Assembly (NCBI RefSeq): GCF_000226115.1 | Contig: NC_016458.1 | Location: forward strand, 6,978,001 to 7,042,000 | Source of the DNA: Thermothielavioides terrestris NRRL 8126 | Taxonomy: Eukaryota; Ascomycota; Sordariomycetes; Sordariales; Chaetomiaceae | Direction: 5' to 3' | DNA length: 64,000 nucleotides | Shown here: piece after piece, positions 49,001-60,400 of the stretch | Layout: the number at the start of each line of letters is the position of its first letter | How positions within the stretch are numbered: the first letter of the stretch is position 1 | Made by a program: the position numbers and the translations under genes | The notes under the pieces: generated by a model | What the model saw: the letters and a program-made list of their open reading frames with translations, nothing else | Database searches by the model: none | Told to the model about the DNA's origin: nothing

Positions 49001-49613
49001 TTCCAGGAACGTTCGTTACGTTATTGAGTAACTTCAATGTGTGGTGGAGGCAGTGGTGTACTTCCGGCCATTCCATCTGATACGCGCCGGCCGTGGCTGG
49101 CGATTCCTGGGGGGCCGACGTGGTCCGGTGCAGTAGTGTATGGACGTTACCTCTCCGGTGCGCCCCCCCCCAGCGATCGGCAAAGGCTGACCCTGCGTGG
49201 TGGATGGGATATGAATCCTCCACTTTCCAATCCCCAAGATCTCGGAGAAGCTTCCCACCTTCCCACCCTTCATACTTTCCCACACCTGACCACTTTTCGC
49301 CTGACCCGACGGAACATCGCGCCATTCGTTCGCCGCCCAGTAACCCGGCACTGGCTCTCTGGTCTTGTTGGTAGCGGGTTCGATAATGCGAGTTCGACAG
49401 CAAACGAGTCACAGGGTTTACGGTGCTTGCGGCGTCTGAAACTTCCGCCGGTCGGTGCTGGGAGCAGCCGCTATCACTGACTGGTCGTCGATTGGGAGGG
49501 ACCCGACACCAAGAACACTGCCCACTCCCGACCCTTTATCTGGCTACCTCGGTCCCTCGAGGCATAATATCAGAGAGCGGGCGCCGCACTCACAGTCTAC
49601 AGCTACATTCGCC
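46014..49613. other. Gene-free stretch between the TIR element and the Zn2Cys6 gene
   Basis: About 3.6 kb with no supported gene or RNA. Around 47165-47335 the word AGGTA and its complement recur many times. The final segment before 49614 should hold the regulator's promoter and leader. Confidence 0.5.
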
Positions 49614-51834
49614 ATGCCGTCGTCTAACGGCGACTCTCCGCATTCGGCGACCGCCACCATGACAACGGCTGCCGGTGCCGCCGGTGTCGCCAGGCAGTTC
49701 CCGCTACCCAACCGGGATTTCTCGATCGAGATTCCCTCGCCCCAGCTGGCCGCCGGTGCCAATGGCGCGAACACGTTGAAGTCGCCAAACTCACTCAAGT
49801 CGGCTCGGACCCCAAGCTTCAGTCGGGAGGGCATCCTCGGTTCAGCCCAAAAGGCGCGGAATCTATCACAGCCGTCCGACAACCGGCCCGAGAGCATTGC
49901 CAACGGCATCCCGAAATCTACGAGCGAGGAAAGCATCAATCCGCTGAAGAGGAGAAACACAGACGCCGCAGTGGACTATCCGAGGCGGAGAGCCACCATT
50001 GCCGTATGTGGTCTCGCTGCCTTGCTGGGCTCCTGTGCTGACCGCTTTGTAGTGCGAAGTCTGCCGCTCGAGAAAGTCGCGCTGCGACGGCACGAAACCC
50101 AAGTGCAAGCTGTGTACCGAGCTAGGCGCCGAGTGCATCTACCGAGAGCCCGGCATCAAGCTGGACGCCGGAGACAAGCTCATCCTAGAGCGCCTCAACA
50201 GGATCGAGAACCTGCTCCAGATGAACCTGGTCGGCCACGCCAACGGGATGAGCCTGTCGCACGATTCTCCCAACATGAGCAACGGCACCGGCTTGAGCGG
50301 CGATAACTTGATGATGCCAAATCCAAGCAATTTCGTCTCTGTCATTCCCAGCGGCGGCCTCGGGACTTGGTCTGCGACGGCCACCAACATCTCGACGATG
50401 CCCAAAGTTCACACCAACGCGGCTCTGCACCTGCTGCAGTGGCCGCTGATCCGAGACCTGGTGTCGCGGCCCTATGACCCCCAGATCCTGCTCCAGCTCG
50501 AGATGGCCCGCGAACCGCTGCACTCGCTCGCCAAGACTCCCTGCGTCGACTTGTCCAACACGAGTGCTTACATCGAGGCCTACTTTGACCGGGTCAACGT
50601 CTGGTATGCCTGCGTCAACCCCTACACATGGCGCAGCCACTACAGGAGTGCGCTTTCCAACGGCTTCAGAGAAGGCCCCGAAAGCTGCATCGTGCTGCTC
50701 GTTTTAGCGCTCGGGCAGGCGAGCTTGCGCGGAAGCATATCGCGGATCGTGCCCCACGAGGATCCGCCAGGACTTCAATATTTCACGGCCGCCTGGTCAT
50801 TGCTGCCAGGCATGATGACCTCCAACAGCGTGCTTGCGGCGCAGTGCCACCTGCTTGCCGCCGCGTACCTGTTCTACCTGGTGAGGCCCCTGGAAGCCTG
50901 GAACTTGTTGTGCACCACGAGCACGAAGCTGCAGCTCCTGCTCATGACGCCGAATCGGGTGCCGCCCGACCAGAGGGAGTTGATCGAGCGAATCTACTGG
51001 AACGCGCTCCTCTTCGAGAGCGACCTGCTGGCCGAGCTGGATCTGCCGCACTCGGGAGTCGTGGCCTTTGAGGAGAACGTCGGGCTACCCTGCGGCTTCG
51101 AGGGGGATGAACAGGAAGCGGTCGGACGAGACGACTTGTGGTACTTCTTGGCGGAAATCGCGCTGCGGCGACTCTTGAACCGCGTCAGCCAGCTCATCTA
51201 CTCCAAGGACTCGATGGCATCGACAACCAGCCTGGAGCCGGTCGTTGCCGAGCTGGACTTCCAGCTGACCCAGTGGTATGAGAGCCTGCCGGTCCCGCTG
51301 CAGTTCCCGTTTACGCGCACGATGCTGCCGGATCCGGTGCAGACGGTGCTGCGATTGCGCTTCTTTGCCTGCCGAACCATCATCTACCGGCCCTACATCC
51401 TCGCCGTTCTGGACAACGAGCAGGCGATACTGGACCCTGCCGTGCGGGACAACTGCACCAAGTGCCTCGAAGCCTCCATCCGGCAATTGGAGCATATCAC
51501 GGCACAGTAAGTTTTTGTTTGCCGTCGCTCTCATTGGCCAACTCGCCTCGCAATCTAACCAATTGGCCGCAGTCACGCCGGGCATATGCCGTACCTCTGG
51601 CAGGGCGCCCTCTCCATAGTCTCGCAGACCCTCCTCGTCATGGGCGCCACCATGTCACCCTCGCTATCCACCATTCTCTGGAGCCTCGTGCCGCATCGCG
51701 AGGCTATCGACCAGATCATCAATGATGTGGTCATGGAGATCGAACGCTACGCCGTCCTCTCGCCGAGTCTGAGCCTCTCGGCCGAGATCATCAAGGAAGC
51801 CGAAGTCAGGCGACGGGCATTCCTTAGCGGTTGA
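49614..51834 (+). CDS. Zn2Cys6 (GAL4-type) fungal transcription factor
   Basis: A nuclear DNA-binding regulator of 701 residues. Exons are 49614-50003, 50053-51506 and 51573-51834, with GTATGT and GTAAGT donors. The first intron, only 49 bases, sits directly before the binuclear cluster. The cluster reads C-x2-C-x6-C-x6-C-x2-C-x6-C at residues 131-158 (CEVCRSRKSRCDG then TKPKCKLCTELGAEC), with a basic run RRRATIA before it and a short coiled coil after it (LILERLNRIENLLQ). The middle homology region spans about 220-520 (ESCIVLLVLALGQASLRGSI, AAYLFYLVRPLEAWNL, LIERIYWNALLFESDLLAEL). The final exon reads HHAGHMPYLWQGALSIVSQT. The N-terminal 130 residues are Ser/Ala/Pro-rich and probably disordered. 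Neither neighbour suggests a target, so the regulated pathway is unknown. Confidence 0.92.
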
Positions 51835-54347
51835 GCAGCGTCTGGGTCACCCCCCGTCAGGAACCCCCGCCTCCGGGCATGCGTGGCCTTGATCGCCGAG
51901 CAGTGTCTGTCATCAGTCTACCATGCAACACGAACTCGTCCACGCTCCCGGACGCCAGGGAAAGACTAGGGGCTGCCTGCTTCGCAAGGTAAGCCCCACG
52001 ACCCGCAATTCGCCTACGGCAGGTCGCATGGAGCCGCTGCATACGCCTCCCTCCCCGCGGGAGCAACTTCTGCACGGGCTCGTCTGTCAAAAGTGCCTAC
52101 CCTGGACCCATTACGAGGCCTGACTTAGAGCCGTTACGACGCCTGGACGGGGCCTACGCGGGAAGGAGACGGCGGCTCTGATCCCCCGCCCCGGAGAGCA
52201 CCTGCTGCCAGGCGCAGACGATGGCGGGGAAGTGGGGTGTCCGGGGTCCCTGCTACATCCCTCTCATTCGCAGGACGAAAGAAAAAAGAAAAACACCAGC
52301 CTCTGTCCATTCGACCTATCCCCGGCGACTTCAGTCTCGCAAGCCAGGATATGGCGAAGTGGCCGTTTTTGAACTGGGCGTGCACTCAAGCATCGGGTTG
52401 CGCTGCAGCAAATCACCAGTCGAAACCTGCGGGTTCAGTCTTGGGTTGCACACCGCGTTTCCCCGGAGCGAGTCAAAAATCGGCCGGGTGTGGGAGCGAG
52501 GCTGCTGATGACCTTGGATCCGGCCCTCACGGCCCGAGATGCCGCTTCCTCTTTTCCATCCCCGCTCTCCGCATTCAGTTCTTCATGCACCCCATCTCGG
52601 AAATCACCCGGTTGGGGGGGCTGTCCTCTTATTTTGCATCTTGGTCCTCTGGGCCATTTTTCTTCGCCTTTCTCTGGAAACTCAATTGGGGGAAAACTGG
52701 CAGCAATACACCGTCACCGTTTGGAGTTGATTGAGCTGGGATACCTCTTGAGGATATCTACGTTTTGGATACGAGTCGGGGTTTTCACTTTCGGCGTTGT
52801 CTCGTTTGGCGGATATATCCCCAGGGGTTCTCGCACCCGACGATGTATTGTGTCTTTGAGGATTGGTCCAGTAACGCGATTTGGTATAGATGAGTATTGG
52901 CTTGGACCTTGTTCATATCCCTTGGAAAACCCCTCGTTTCGCCGCTCCAACTGCCGGCGTCCAGTGCTTCAGCATGTGGATGAGAGATCTCAAGACAAAC
53001 CGAGCGGGATATCCGTGGGCGGCATTTAACCCCTAGTTATTTTTATCTCCTTCTGTTCGCAACCGTCTTGGTGGATGGCCATGACCTACCGCAACGGTGT
53101 TGCGGGGTCAAGGTTCTCGCATCGCCCCGAAAACCCCACTTTCCCCCGGATCTTCTCCCCACCTGTTCTGCATCCCCCCGTCTTCCGGGCCCCGTTTCCG
53201 AAGCCACAATGCGAGGAGTCCCGGGCTGGGACGCGCCGCACGTAGGGAACAGGAATGGTGAGGTAAGATCGGCCAGCTTTTATCGGGCCCATCTCGGCTT
53301 TGTCACCGCCAAGTCAGCCTGCCCGGCTATGAGCGGTTTTTTTTCTCTTCTGGCTTCTTCTGCGTGCACTGCTCGCTCTGCCTACTGCTCGGTAGCAGCC
53401 CACCTTCACAAGTTGGAGGTGTCTTGGCTGGGTTAGGGAAGGGAAATTGGAGGGGGCCGCGTTCTCCACCTGCTGAGACAGCCGTCATGTTTGTCAAGCG
53501 TGACGGACACTTGTCACGCAGTAGTGTAGTGTGGTTATTTAAGCACACTACTGTGCACTTGGCTGGGGAGACGGGGGCACTTGGTCGCTGATGATCTGAT
53601 CTGTGCTCAGCCTTTCCTTTCTTTGCTTTGGCGTGGATTCTGTTCGGATCATACGACAATCAACCGAGTACGAAGCACTCGGGTCCCCTTTCTCTTTTGG
53701 ATGCAAAAAAATCGAGTACCATGAAGAAGGCTGCATCTCGGGGCATGCGGTGAGCTTTAACTATCGGATCGGTATTGCATAGACACTCCTCCATCCAGCC
53801 AGCCAAAGATGGAACCCTGCCAGCCCTGGGCACCCCGAATCAAGACTCGGTCGCCGCTCTGGATTTGAGACGGACCTGGCCAACCCCGACCGCGAACAAC
53901 ATCAGATTGCCTCCGCCATTGCTGCTTTGATCCCGAGACGGCCCGATCCGGAGGGCTACCTCGCTCCGTCACACACAGCCCCCTAGACAGGGCCGGAGCG
54001 CATTTGTGTGTAGTTAATCAAGACCTAAACCGGCAAAGGTGGAACCTGTAGAGGTTTTTTCTCGCCCGGCTGGCCAAGATGTGTATGTAGCCAAGTCGTC
54101 TGTATATGCAACCTGCTACAACGGTGGGCAGCGCGTAGAACAGCATTGCGATGCGAGAGCAACATAGAGTAAATATATATGATAGATAGGCATCTGTGGA
54201 GTTGTTGTATAATGATTAAGTATCATGGTTTTCACATTCACCCTTTCACAAGTCAGGATTCGTCCTCGAGGAACCACATATTCCGTGATTTTGAGCAACA
54301 TCATTGCAGGGGAAAGGCTGCTTTGAAACAGTGACGAGGGCGCGGCA
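51835..54347. other. Intergenic region right of the Zn2Cys6 gene
   Basis: About 2.5 kb with no supported gene. A frame on the plus strand at 52539-52730 encodes one hydrophobic segment (LLFCILVLWAIFL) but lacks homology I recognise or a coherent gene structure. An 8-bp-stem inverted repeat lies near 53529-53554. Confidence 0.45.
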
Positions 54348-54993
54348 CTAGAGGCACCCGAAGAGAACCTGGCGTGAACTGCGTGGCGATGCGAAGAACA
54401 GCAAGTAGGCCGTCTTGATGGCGGCGAGGACCAAGGCAGCCAGGGGCACCTCCTTGGGACCCATGTATGCCAACACCGCCATGTCGCGCGCTAGGTCCGG
54501 TTCCGGACGGCCAAGCCGGTCGACGGGCCAATATGCCAGGGCGTTGACGGCGTTGACGAGCAGCGCGTACGTGACCGCGTAGAAGCCGGCGTCGTAGGCG
54601 GCCCGGCAGCACCGGCCACTCGCCGTACGCGGCGCCCGGCAGGTCGCGGGCCAGCCGGTCGACCAGGTTGGACAGCAGGTCCTCCCTTTGCCCTTGGGCA
54701 ACGCGCACGTGCTCGTTGGCTATGTTGAATTGTGATTAGGGTCAGACTCACTACTTTCCGTGGAGTTTTCGAGCGAGAGGGTGCGGGTAAGGAGACCTTG
54801 TGGGATGATGGAGCGAACGAAACGGACCGGAGGATTAGGGAAGGACGACACGGAGACGGAGACGAAGGATAAAAGGATATACTTGTGAGGACTGCTGATA
54901 CAGATGTGCGTCGCCGTAATAGCCGAACTCCCATGCCACGGCACTACCGATCCCTCTCCTGCGATCGCAATGGAATCGTTATCCGGATACATG
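54348..54993 (-). pseudogene. Frameshifted small membrane-protein gene or fragment
   Basis: On the minus strand a plausible intron (GTATAT donor, CTAAT branch, TAG acceptor; 54720-54882) leads into NEHVRVAQGQREDLLSNLVD and AYGEWPVLPG. At about 54600-54610 this frame must shift by one base to continue into YDAGFYAVTYALLVNAVNAL and, after a loop, VPLAALVLAAIKTAYLLFF, two likely membrane helices, ending at a stop at 54348. Each half looks coding and they overlap cleanly only with an indel. The intron's own phase also does not fit a single obvious upstream frame. I do not recognise the family. It could be a decayed gene, a sequencing error, or a remnant linked to the HET gene upstream on the same strand. 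Confidence 0.35.
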
Positions 54994-55101
54994 GAGTCCG
55001 GTGATGTTGAAACCGCTACGCCGCTCGAATGCCACGAACGATATGGAGGATCCAGGACGATGTACTTCCGACTATTTTCCAGCAGTTTTGAAAATCGTTG
55101 A

Positions 55102-55507
55102 TAGTGTCCTATGGTGCAGACCTAACTAAGCGGACATTATGTCCTAAAACTAATTGAAGTTGACTTGCGTTCCCATGAACAGTGGCACTTCGGACCTACT
55201 GGGATAATTGGCTGCTCCCAGGCAGCCCCGTTGCTATTGAAGGCGATAGGCGGTATGGATTACAGCTAAGACTGGTGATTACAAGCCTCTCAGCTCTACT
55301 TTGGCACAGGTAAAGGACTTGCCTATGTCTCGGACTTGGGGTCAAACTCCCCCTTTACAGATTACCTCCTCTGCTAGGTAGCTTTCAAGGCTGGGTTGAA
55401 AGGAGAAAGATAAACTCTATAAGTTCAAGACTCAACAATCCCACCATCCAGAGCTAAATGGGGGTTCAAACCTCTCAATATATAGACTGCTATTTTGATT
55501 TTCTTCA
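55102..55507. other. Non-coding segment between two decayed coding pieces, possible insertion
   Basis: About 400 bases with no coding signal and several short hairpins (for example GGCTGC...GCAGCC at 55210-55226). It separates the HET remnant from the membrane-protein fragment and could be an old transposon insertion, but I found no terminal repeats or target duplication. Confidence 0.3.
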
Positions 55508-56055
55508 GCATCTTGCGGTTTACAGGGTAAGCCGTCACTGGATGTTTACCGCTTGACTCACGGTGTACCTGTTGCTACCGAACCAGAGCACAACCATTGT
55601 GGCCCTGAAGTAAATCTGCTCCATGATGATCAGGAGCTGCCGGTTCCGCTCCGCCACGTCTTTCTAATTGATACAGAAGGCGCCGATCCAGAACAGGGGA
55701 TGCGCCGTGCCGGACGCGGCCTGGCGGCGGAGGAAGAGGAGCGCGCCCAGGAGGTCATTCTTGACCTCAAATGCGAAGCTGTTCAGAATGATGGGCTCGT
55801 CGGCCAACTCGGTGCCCTACATGTACGACAGAGCCTCAAACTTGGGCCGGCTGCCAAAGGCGACCTCGCTGAGAGTACACACCACGGGGTCATCGTCGTG
55901 GACGGCAGCCGGCAGGATCTCGACCAACCGCATGCTGTCCCGGGCGAGTACTCTTCCTCGGTGAGGTAACGTGCTGTACAGCTTTTGGTCCGGCGTTGCC
56001 ACCAGGGTCGGGACCTGAGCCCGGGTCGGTGCGGCGGCGTGACTGGTTCGCGCTC
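55508..56055 (-). pseudogene. HET-domain (heterokaryon incompatibility) gene remnant
   Basis: The minus strand carries the N-terminal half of a HET domain, the module that triggers cell death in fungal non-self recognition. Successive family motifs are in one frame: a DSMRLVEILPA segment, VVCTLSEVAFGSRPKFEALS, PIILNSFAFEVKNDLLGALL, LFWIGAFCIN, ERNRQLLIMEQIYFRATMVV and VLWFGSNRY. Two in-frame TAG codons interrupt it, at 55817-55819 (where the family has Trp, in SYxWG) and at 55664-55666 (where the family has Gln, in CINQ). Both are the changes that CpA-to-TpA mutation would make, as in RIP. The frame ends near 55508 and the rest of the protein is missing. The true N-terminus is unclear because frames change near 56000. 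It is not functional as it stands. Confidence 0.75.
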
Positions 56056-57477
56056 ATGATTCCTCACCGTCGGCTCTTTGGGTTATGTTGACAAGACACG
56101 TCTGCGGGGTTGGAGTAAGTCAAGCTGTCTTGGAGATGAACACCGCTCGTGCGTTACGTTCCACCGCGCAAGATCAGGTTGGGGCACGACGGATCGTGAC
56201 ATTCTTGCTCGACATCGTTCTTCGTGCCGCTGGCTAACGGGAACACAAAGTGACTTGGCACGTTTCAGCCCGGCTTGGGGTGATGTTGCAACGATTGGCG
56301 ACGGTCTGCAGTTGTTCTGCCGCACGCTACCTCGTGCTGTCTGAGAGACCCAGGCGATCTAACAGCTAACTCGCGCAGGTGAGTATCCAACATCAGGTAG
56401 TTGTTAACAGATTCTCTAGTGTGGTCCCATAGGCCCCGGCGAGTATATTTGACTTGGGGCCTTTTCACTTTTCTGGGGCGCACCGGCCTTCCGAAAATGG
56501 GGTTCAGGATTGCCGTTTTCTGCAGCCTAGGTACCTCCCGTCGTCCCCGAGGCATTGCACTTGAACTGCAGTGTTGTGCGCCAGTAATTCCAGACTCTCG
56601 CTGTCGTTCTCAGCTCCACCGTTTCCCAAGCGAAATGCGGGGCTGGCGTTGCAGGGGGCAGCCCTGAAATCACATGAGCCATCACATCGCACCACGGATG
56701 TTCCCGCCATCCCATTTTCTCTCGTCCCGCGATTGGACCTGCCACCTTGAACGTGAACGGGCTAGCAGCTGACCTGAACTGCCTAATATCGCCGTCTATG
56801 AGATTGTGCTTTGCACCTCGCAGGAGCAATCACGCTGCGCTCTTGTCAGGTCTGTGTGACCCCGACCTGTCTCATTCCTTTCCCGTCCGGACGTGAACGT
56901 CAGGGTTGGTCTCCGAGTTGTGGAGCTCATGGCAGGAGGGAATGGAGCGGATCCCCTGGAGTGACGAGTGAGGCGCCAAGGACCTCCCCGCCTCCCCCCA
57001 GCACACCGTCACTCCTCACGCTCAACCCGCACTCGCACCCGCTCGTCGTCGGGCCAGTCCGACATCCCCCTCCAACGGTGCCTAAAGCACCCAACCTTCC
57101 CCCTTCCCCCGGCGAGCCTTGTCAGGCTTTTATCAGGCTTTTATCAGGCTCCTGTTGCTGCTGCCGGGCCGAGCACCAGCGAGCCGGGGTGGCCTGGTCG
57201 AATGCCTTGTTGTCCGGATCCGTGTTGGGAGTGTTGAGCTGGCAATGCACGACCAGCATTCCCCGAGCCCAATCGCTGCCGCCATCGCCCGCCCGCTTGT
57301 CCGGCCAACCACACGCAACCAGCTGGCCGGCAAGCTCGATTCCCTCCGTTCCAAACCCGCCGTCCCTGCCGCGATTGCCAGACCGACACAGGAACCCTCG
57401 AGGGCCTCGTCGCACTCACCTCGACTGCCGCTGCCGCTGCTGCTGCCGCTGCAGCCCCGGGGCTGACCGCGCGACGA
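56056..57477. promoter_or_regulatory. Upstream region of the RBR gene
   Basis: About 1.4 kb between the HET remnant and the RBR start. It holds a short tandem repeat (CAGGCTTTTAT twice plus a partial copy, 57122-57147), an upstream ORF at 57245-57466, and a CTG/CCG-rich run at 57421-57455. No TATA box is clear. The coding frame of the RBR gene stays open for some way upstream, so a 5' coding extension is possible. Confidence 0.45.
57245..57466 (+). other. Possible upstream ORF of 73 codons
   Basis: An ATG at 57245 opens a frame ending TGA at 57464-57466, 11 bases before the RBR start codon and in a different frame. It encodes MHDQHSPSPIAAAIARPLVR and a Pro/Ser/Ala-rich remainder. It might be a translational uORF, part of a missed first exon, or chance in GC-rich DNA. 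Confidence 0.3.
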
Positions 57478-60400
57478 ATGGCCGCCGTCGAGGAGCAGCA
57501 GGGCGGGCCCAGCAGCCCACGGCGAAGGAAGCACGCCGGCAAATCGAAGGCCCAGGCCGCAAATGATTGGCCACGAAGCAGTGAGCTGCGCTCCCGTGCC
57601 TCGCCTCGCTCGAAACGACATGGGGATATAGACATGGACATTGTCGAGTCGCCCGACGACACTGACGACGCCCAACCGTCGTTGCCCAGGAAACAGCGAC
57701 GCCGACGACGTTCGCATCTTCCCAGCTCCACCCCGTCCGACACGGCCTCCGACGCGGCCTCCGACACCACTGCCCCGGCCAGGAGCACAGCCAAGAGCAC
57801 GCGGCGGTCGCCTGACGGGAAAGGGCGCTCCAGGAGTATGCGCGCGCCCAACGCTCCAGTGTCCAGGCGGGAATCGGCGCCCACCCGTCGGCGCCCAACG
57901 TGCATCATCGAGGTAGAGGATGATGATGAAGACGACAACGGTGCCGCGCCTTCGGGCCCGTCTCGGCCTGTCAGTCGCCAGACCATCTCCCGCCACGACA
58001 CCAGCCCCCGGTCCGCTCACCGCTATCGGTCAACCCCCGAGTCCCGCCGCTCCCCGAGGACCTCCGTCTCCGGCTCGGAAGACGACACCGACGCCACCTC
58101 CGACTCGGCCGACGAGCAGGTTATCCAACCCCGCGGCGACAAACCCCTCCCGCCAGCACCGATGGCGCCCCCCCCTCCGTCCGCCGCTCGCCCGGCCTCT
58201 GCCCGAAACTCGGTCCATGAACGCCTGAGCCGACGCCCGGAGATGGTGTACGAAGAGGAAGGGGACGGTGCCTCGAGGTACGCCCCGTCTGTCGCCAGGC
58301 ATCGGTCGCTCTCCCGCGCTCCTTCTACTAGGCGCGACCACTATCGGCGGCCCACCGACATCATCGTCTCCGGTCCCCCCAGCCTTGATGAAACACGGTC
58401 CCGGTCGAGGTCCAAAAGGTTCGTAGTTCGCCGCCAGCTGTTGTCTACCGCCCAGGCAGCGCCTCCGGGCCATGTGTGCTGATCGTGCCTCTCCCCCGTT
58501 TGACAGTGCCAGGCCGTCGAGGAGGCATTATGAATCCGACGTCTATGTTCCTTCGAGACCCGCTTCGTCCTTCAAACGGCCCCATGCATCGTCATCCTAC
58601 AGCCTGAGCTCTTCCAAGCATTCGACCTTTTTCGCCGATCTTGCTGCGACCCCTACCCCCGTCCGCCCTCCACGCTTGGAGAACCTAGTCGAGCGGTTAG
58701 TGCCTCGCCGGAGCCGGCTGAACCGCGCCTGCATTCTAACCCGGGCCTTAGTGTCACAACCTGCGTTCGTTGCAGGAATGACCGTACCCCTGTTAGCAAG
58801 ACGGTCAAGTTCAAATGCCGCCACCGAATGTGCCACTCGTGTCTTGTCAAGCTCTTTACCGCGTCTCTCACCGATGCGCAGCACTTGCCGCCCCAATGCT
58901 GCGACACTGACATTCCGTTCGAGCATGTCGATTTCTTGTTTGACGCAGGCTTCAAGAGGGATTGGGCCCTGAAATACAGAGAGCACGCCAGCAGAAAGCG
59001 CCTCGCCTGTCCATCACGGCGATGCGGTGAGTTGATCAAGCCCGAGGACATGCGTCGCGAGGGGGGCCGTTGGCACGCCAGGTGTAGCCGCTGCAGAACC
59101 AAGGTTTGCGGCTCCTGCGGTGGGGTGTGGCACCGAGAGCCTGAATGCCCGGGAGGCGAGGAGGCAATCCAGGAACCGCGGCGGCGCTGTCGCCGCTGCA
59201 AGGCCGCGGTGGAGATCAGGGATGGCCGTAATCATATCATCTGGTCAGAGCTGCTGCCCTTCCTCACCTACCCTTCTTCCCCCGCTCTCTCGTGGACCTG
59301 CTCCTTCTCCGGCTCAGGTTTCTGACTAACACCTCCTTCTCGCGCAGCCGTTGTGGAGCTGAATTCTGCTTGCTGTGTGGAGACAAGTGGAAGACGTGTG
59401 CATGCCCATGGTATAACGAGGACCCGTCCGGGGCCGGAGCGGCGCTTTCGCGGGCCCATTCGTTTGACTCCCGCCCGGGCTCACCTCATGACTTCCGCTC
59501 CGATTTTGGACCCAACCTGGGTGCCACCGCTCGTCAGCGGCCATCAAGCTACGAGGAGGACGTGCACCTGCGCCGGCTGTACGAGCAGCGCGACGAGCAC
59601 CTCGCGCGCAAGATGCATTCCTTGGACGCATTCGGGCATCACGGCAGCCATGCCGATTTCGATCATCGAAACAGGCGAGATTATGAGTTGCACGAAGATG
59701 TCCCTGGTCCCCGTGACCGCCGTCGCCGCGCCGAGCCCCGGAGTTATGGCGCATCGTTTGGGGAGGATGACTACCACCGCCGAGCGGCGACTGTCGTCGC
59801 CCCGTCACCGCCGCAAGCACACCTTCCACCCGCGCCGCCGCCGCCTCGCTCAGCGTTCGAGCCACCACTGTCGCGTCCTGCGTTTGATCGCTCGGAGCCT
59901 GGCTTTGACTATGTCTCTGCCGCCCAACGACTTCGGGGAATGCGCTACGCATCTCCGGAGAGATTTGACGATTACCCGGCGGAGAGCTACCCACCCGAGA
60001 GACGCCGCGACCGCTCGCCCAGCCAGTGGCACCCCTTCACGCCGGAACGGCGGCCTCGGTCCCGGGACAGGCGGCATACATTCCCGTCTGAGTCGCGGCC
60101 TACATCGCCCGAGACCTGGCAGCAGTTGCCCACTCGCTATCCGTCGCCCGAGCGGCCCATGCCGGCGCCAGAGGAGAGACGGCGCGTCCATTCCGCTGAG
60201 AGGCTCCGGGCTCCGTCATCCGATAGGCGGCGGGCCACGTCGCTCGAGAGGCGTCTTGCCGACCGGTTCAAAGCCGAGAGCAGACAGAGCCCTGTTGCTC
60301 CAACTAGTCCGGTTGCTGCTGTTGGGCCGGCCGGCCCTTTCGGCCCAGCTGGCACCCTGGGTCCGTTGAGCCCCACTCGTGCGCCGCCACCCGTCACCCG

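Noticed and set aside
40846..51834. Secondary-metabolite or catabolic gene cluster around the lactonase-like gene and Zn2Cys6 regulator
   Set aside because: They are separated by over 7 kb without genes, and no backbone enzyme, transporter or oxidase lies nearby.
52539..52730. Small plus-strand frame with one hydrophobic helix
   Set aside because: No homology I recognise, no splice-supported extension and no clear context; kept only as a note in the intergenic entry.
55456..55475. B-box-like GGTTCAAACC, possible tRNA
   Set aside because: No matching A box, acceptor stem or terminator is found at the right distances.
57133..58020. Two overlapping minus-strand frames of about 290 codons
   Set aside because: They are antisense to the low-complexity N-terminal exon of the RBR gene and show no recognisable domain.
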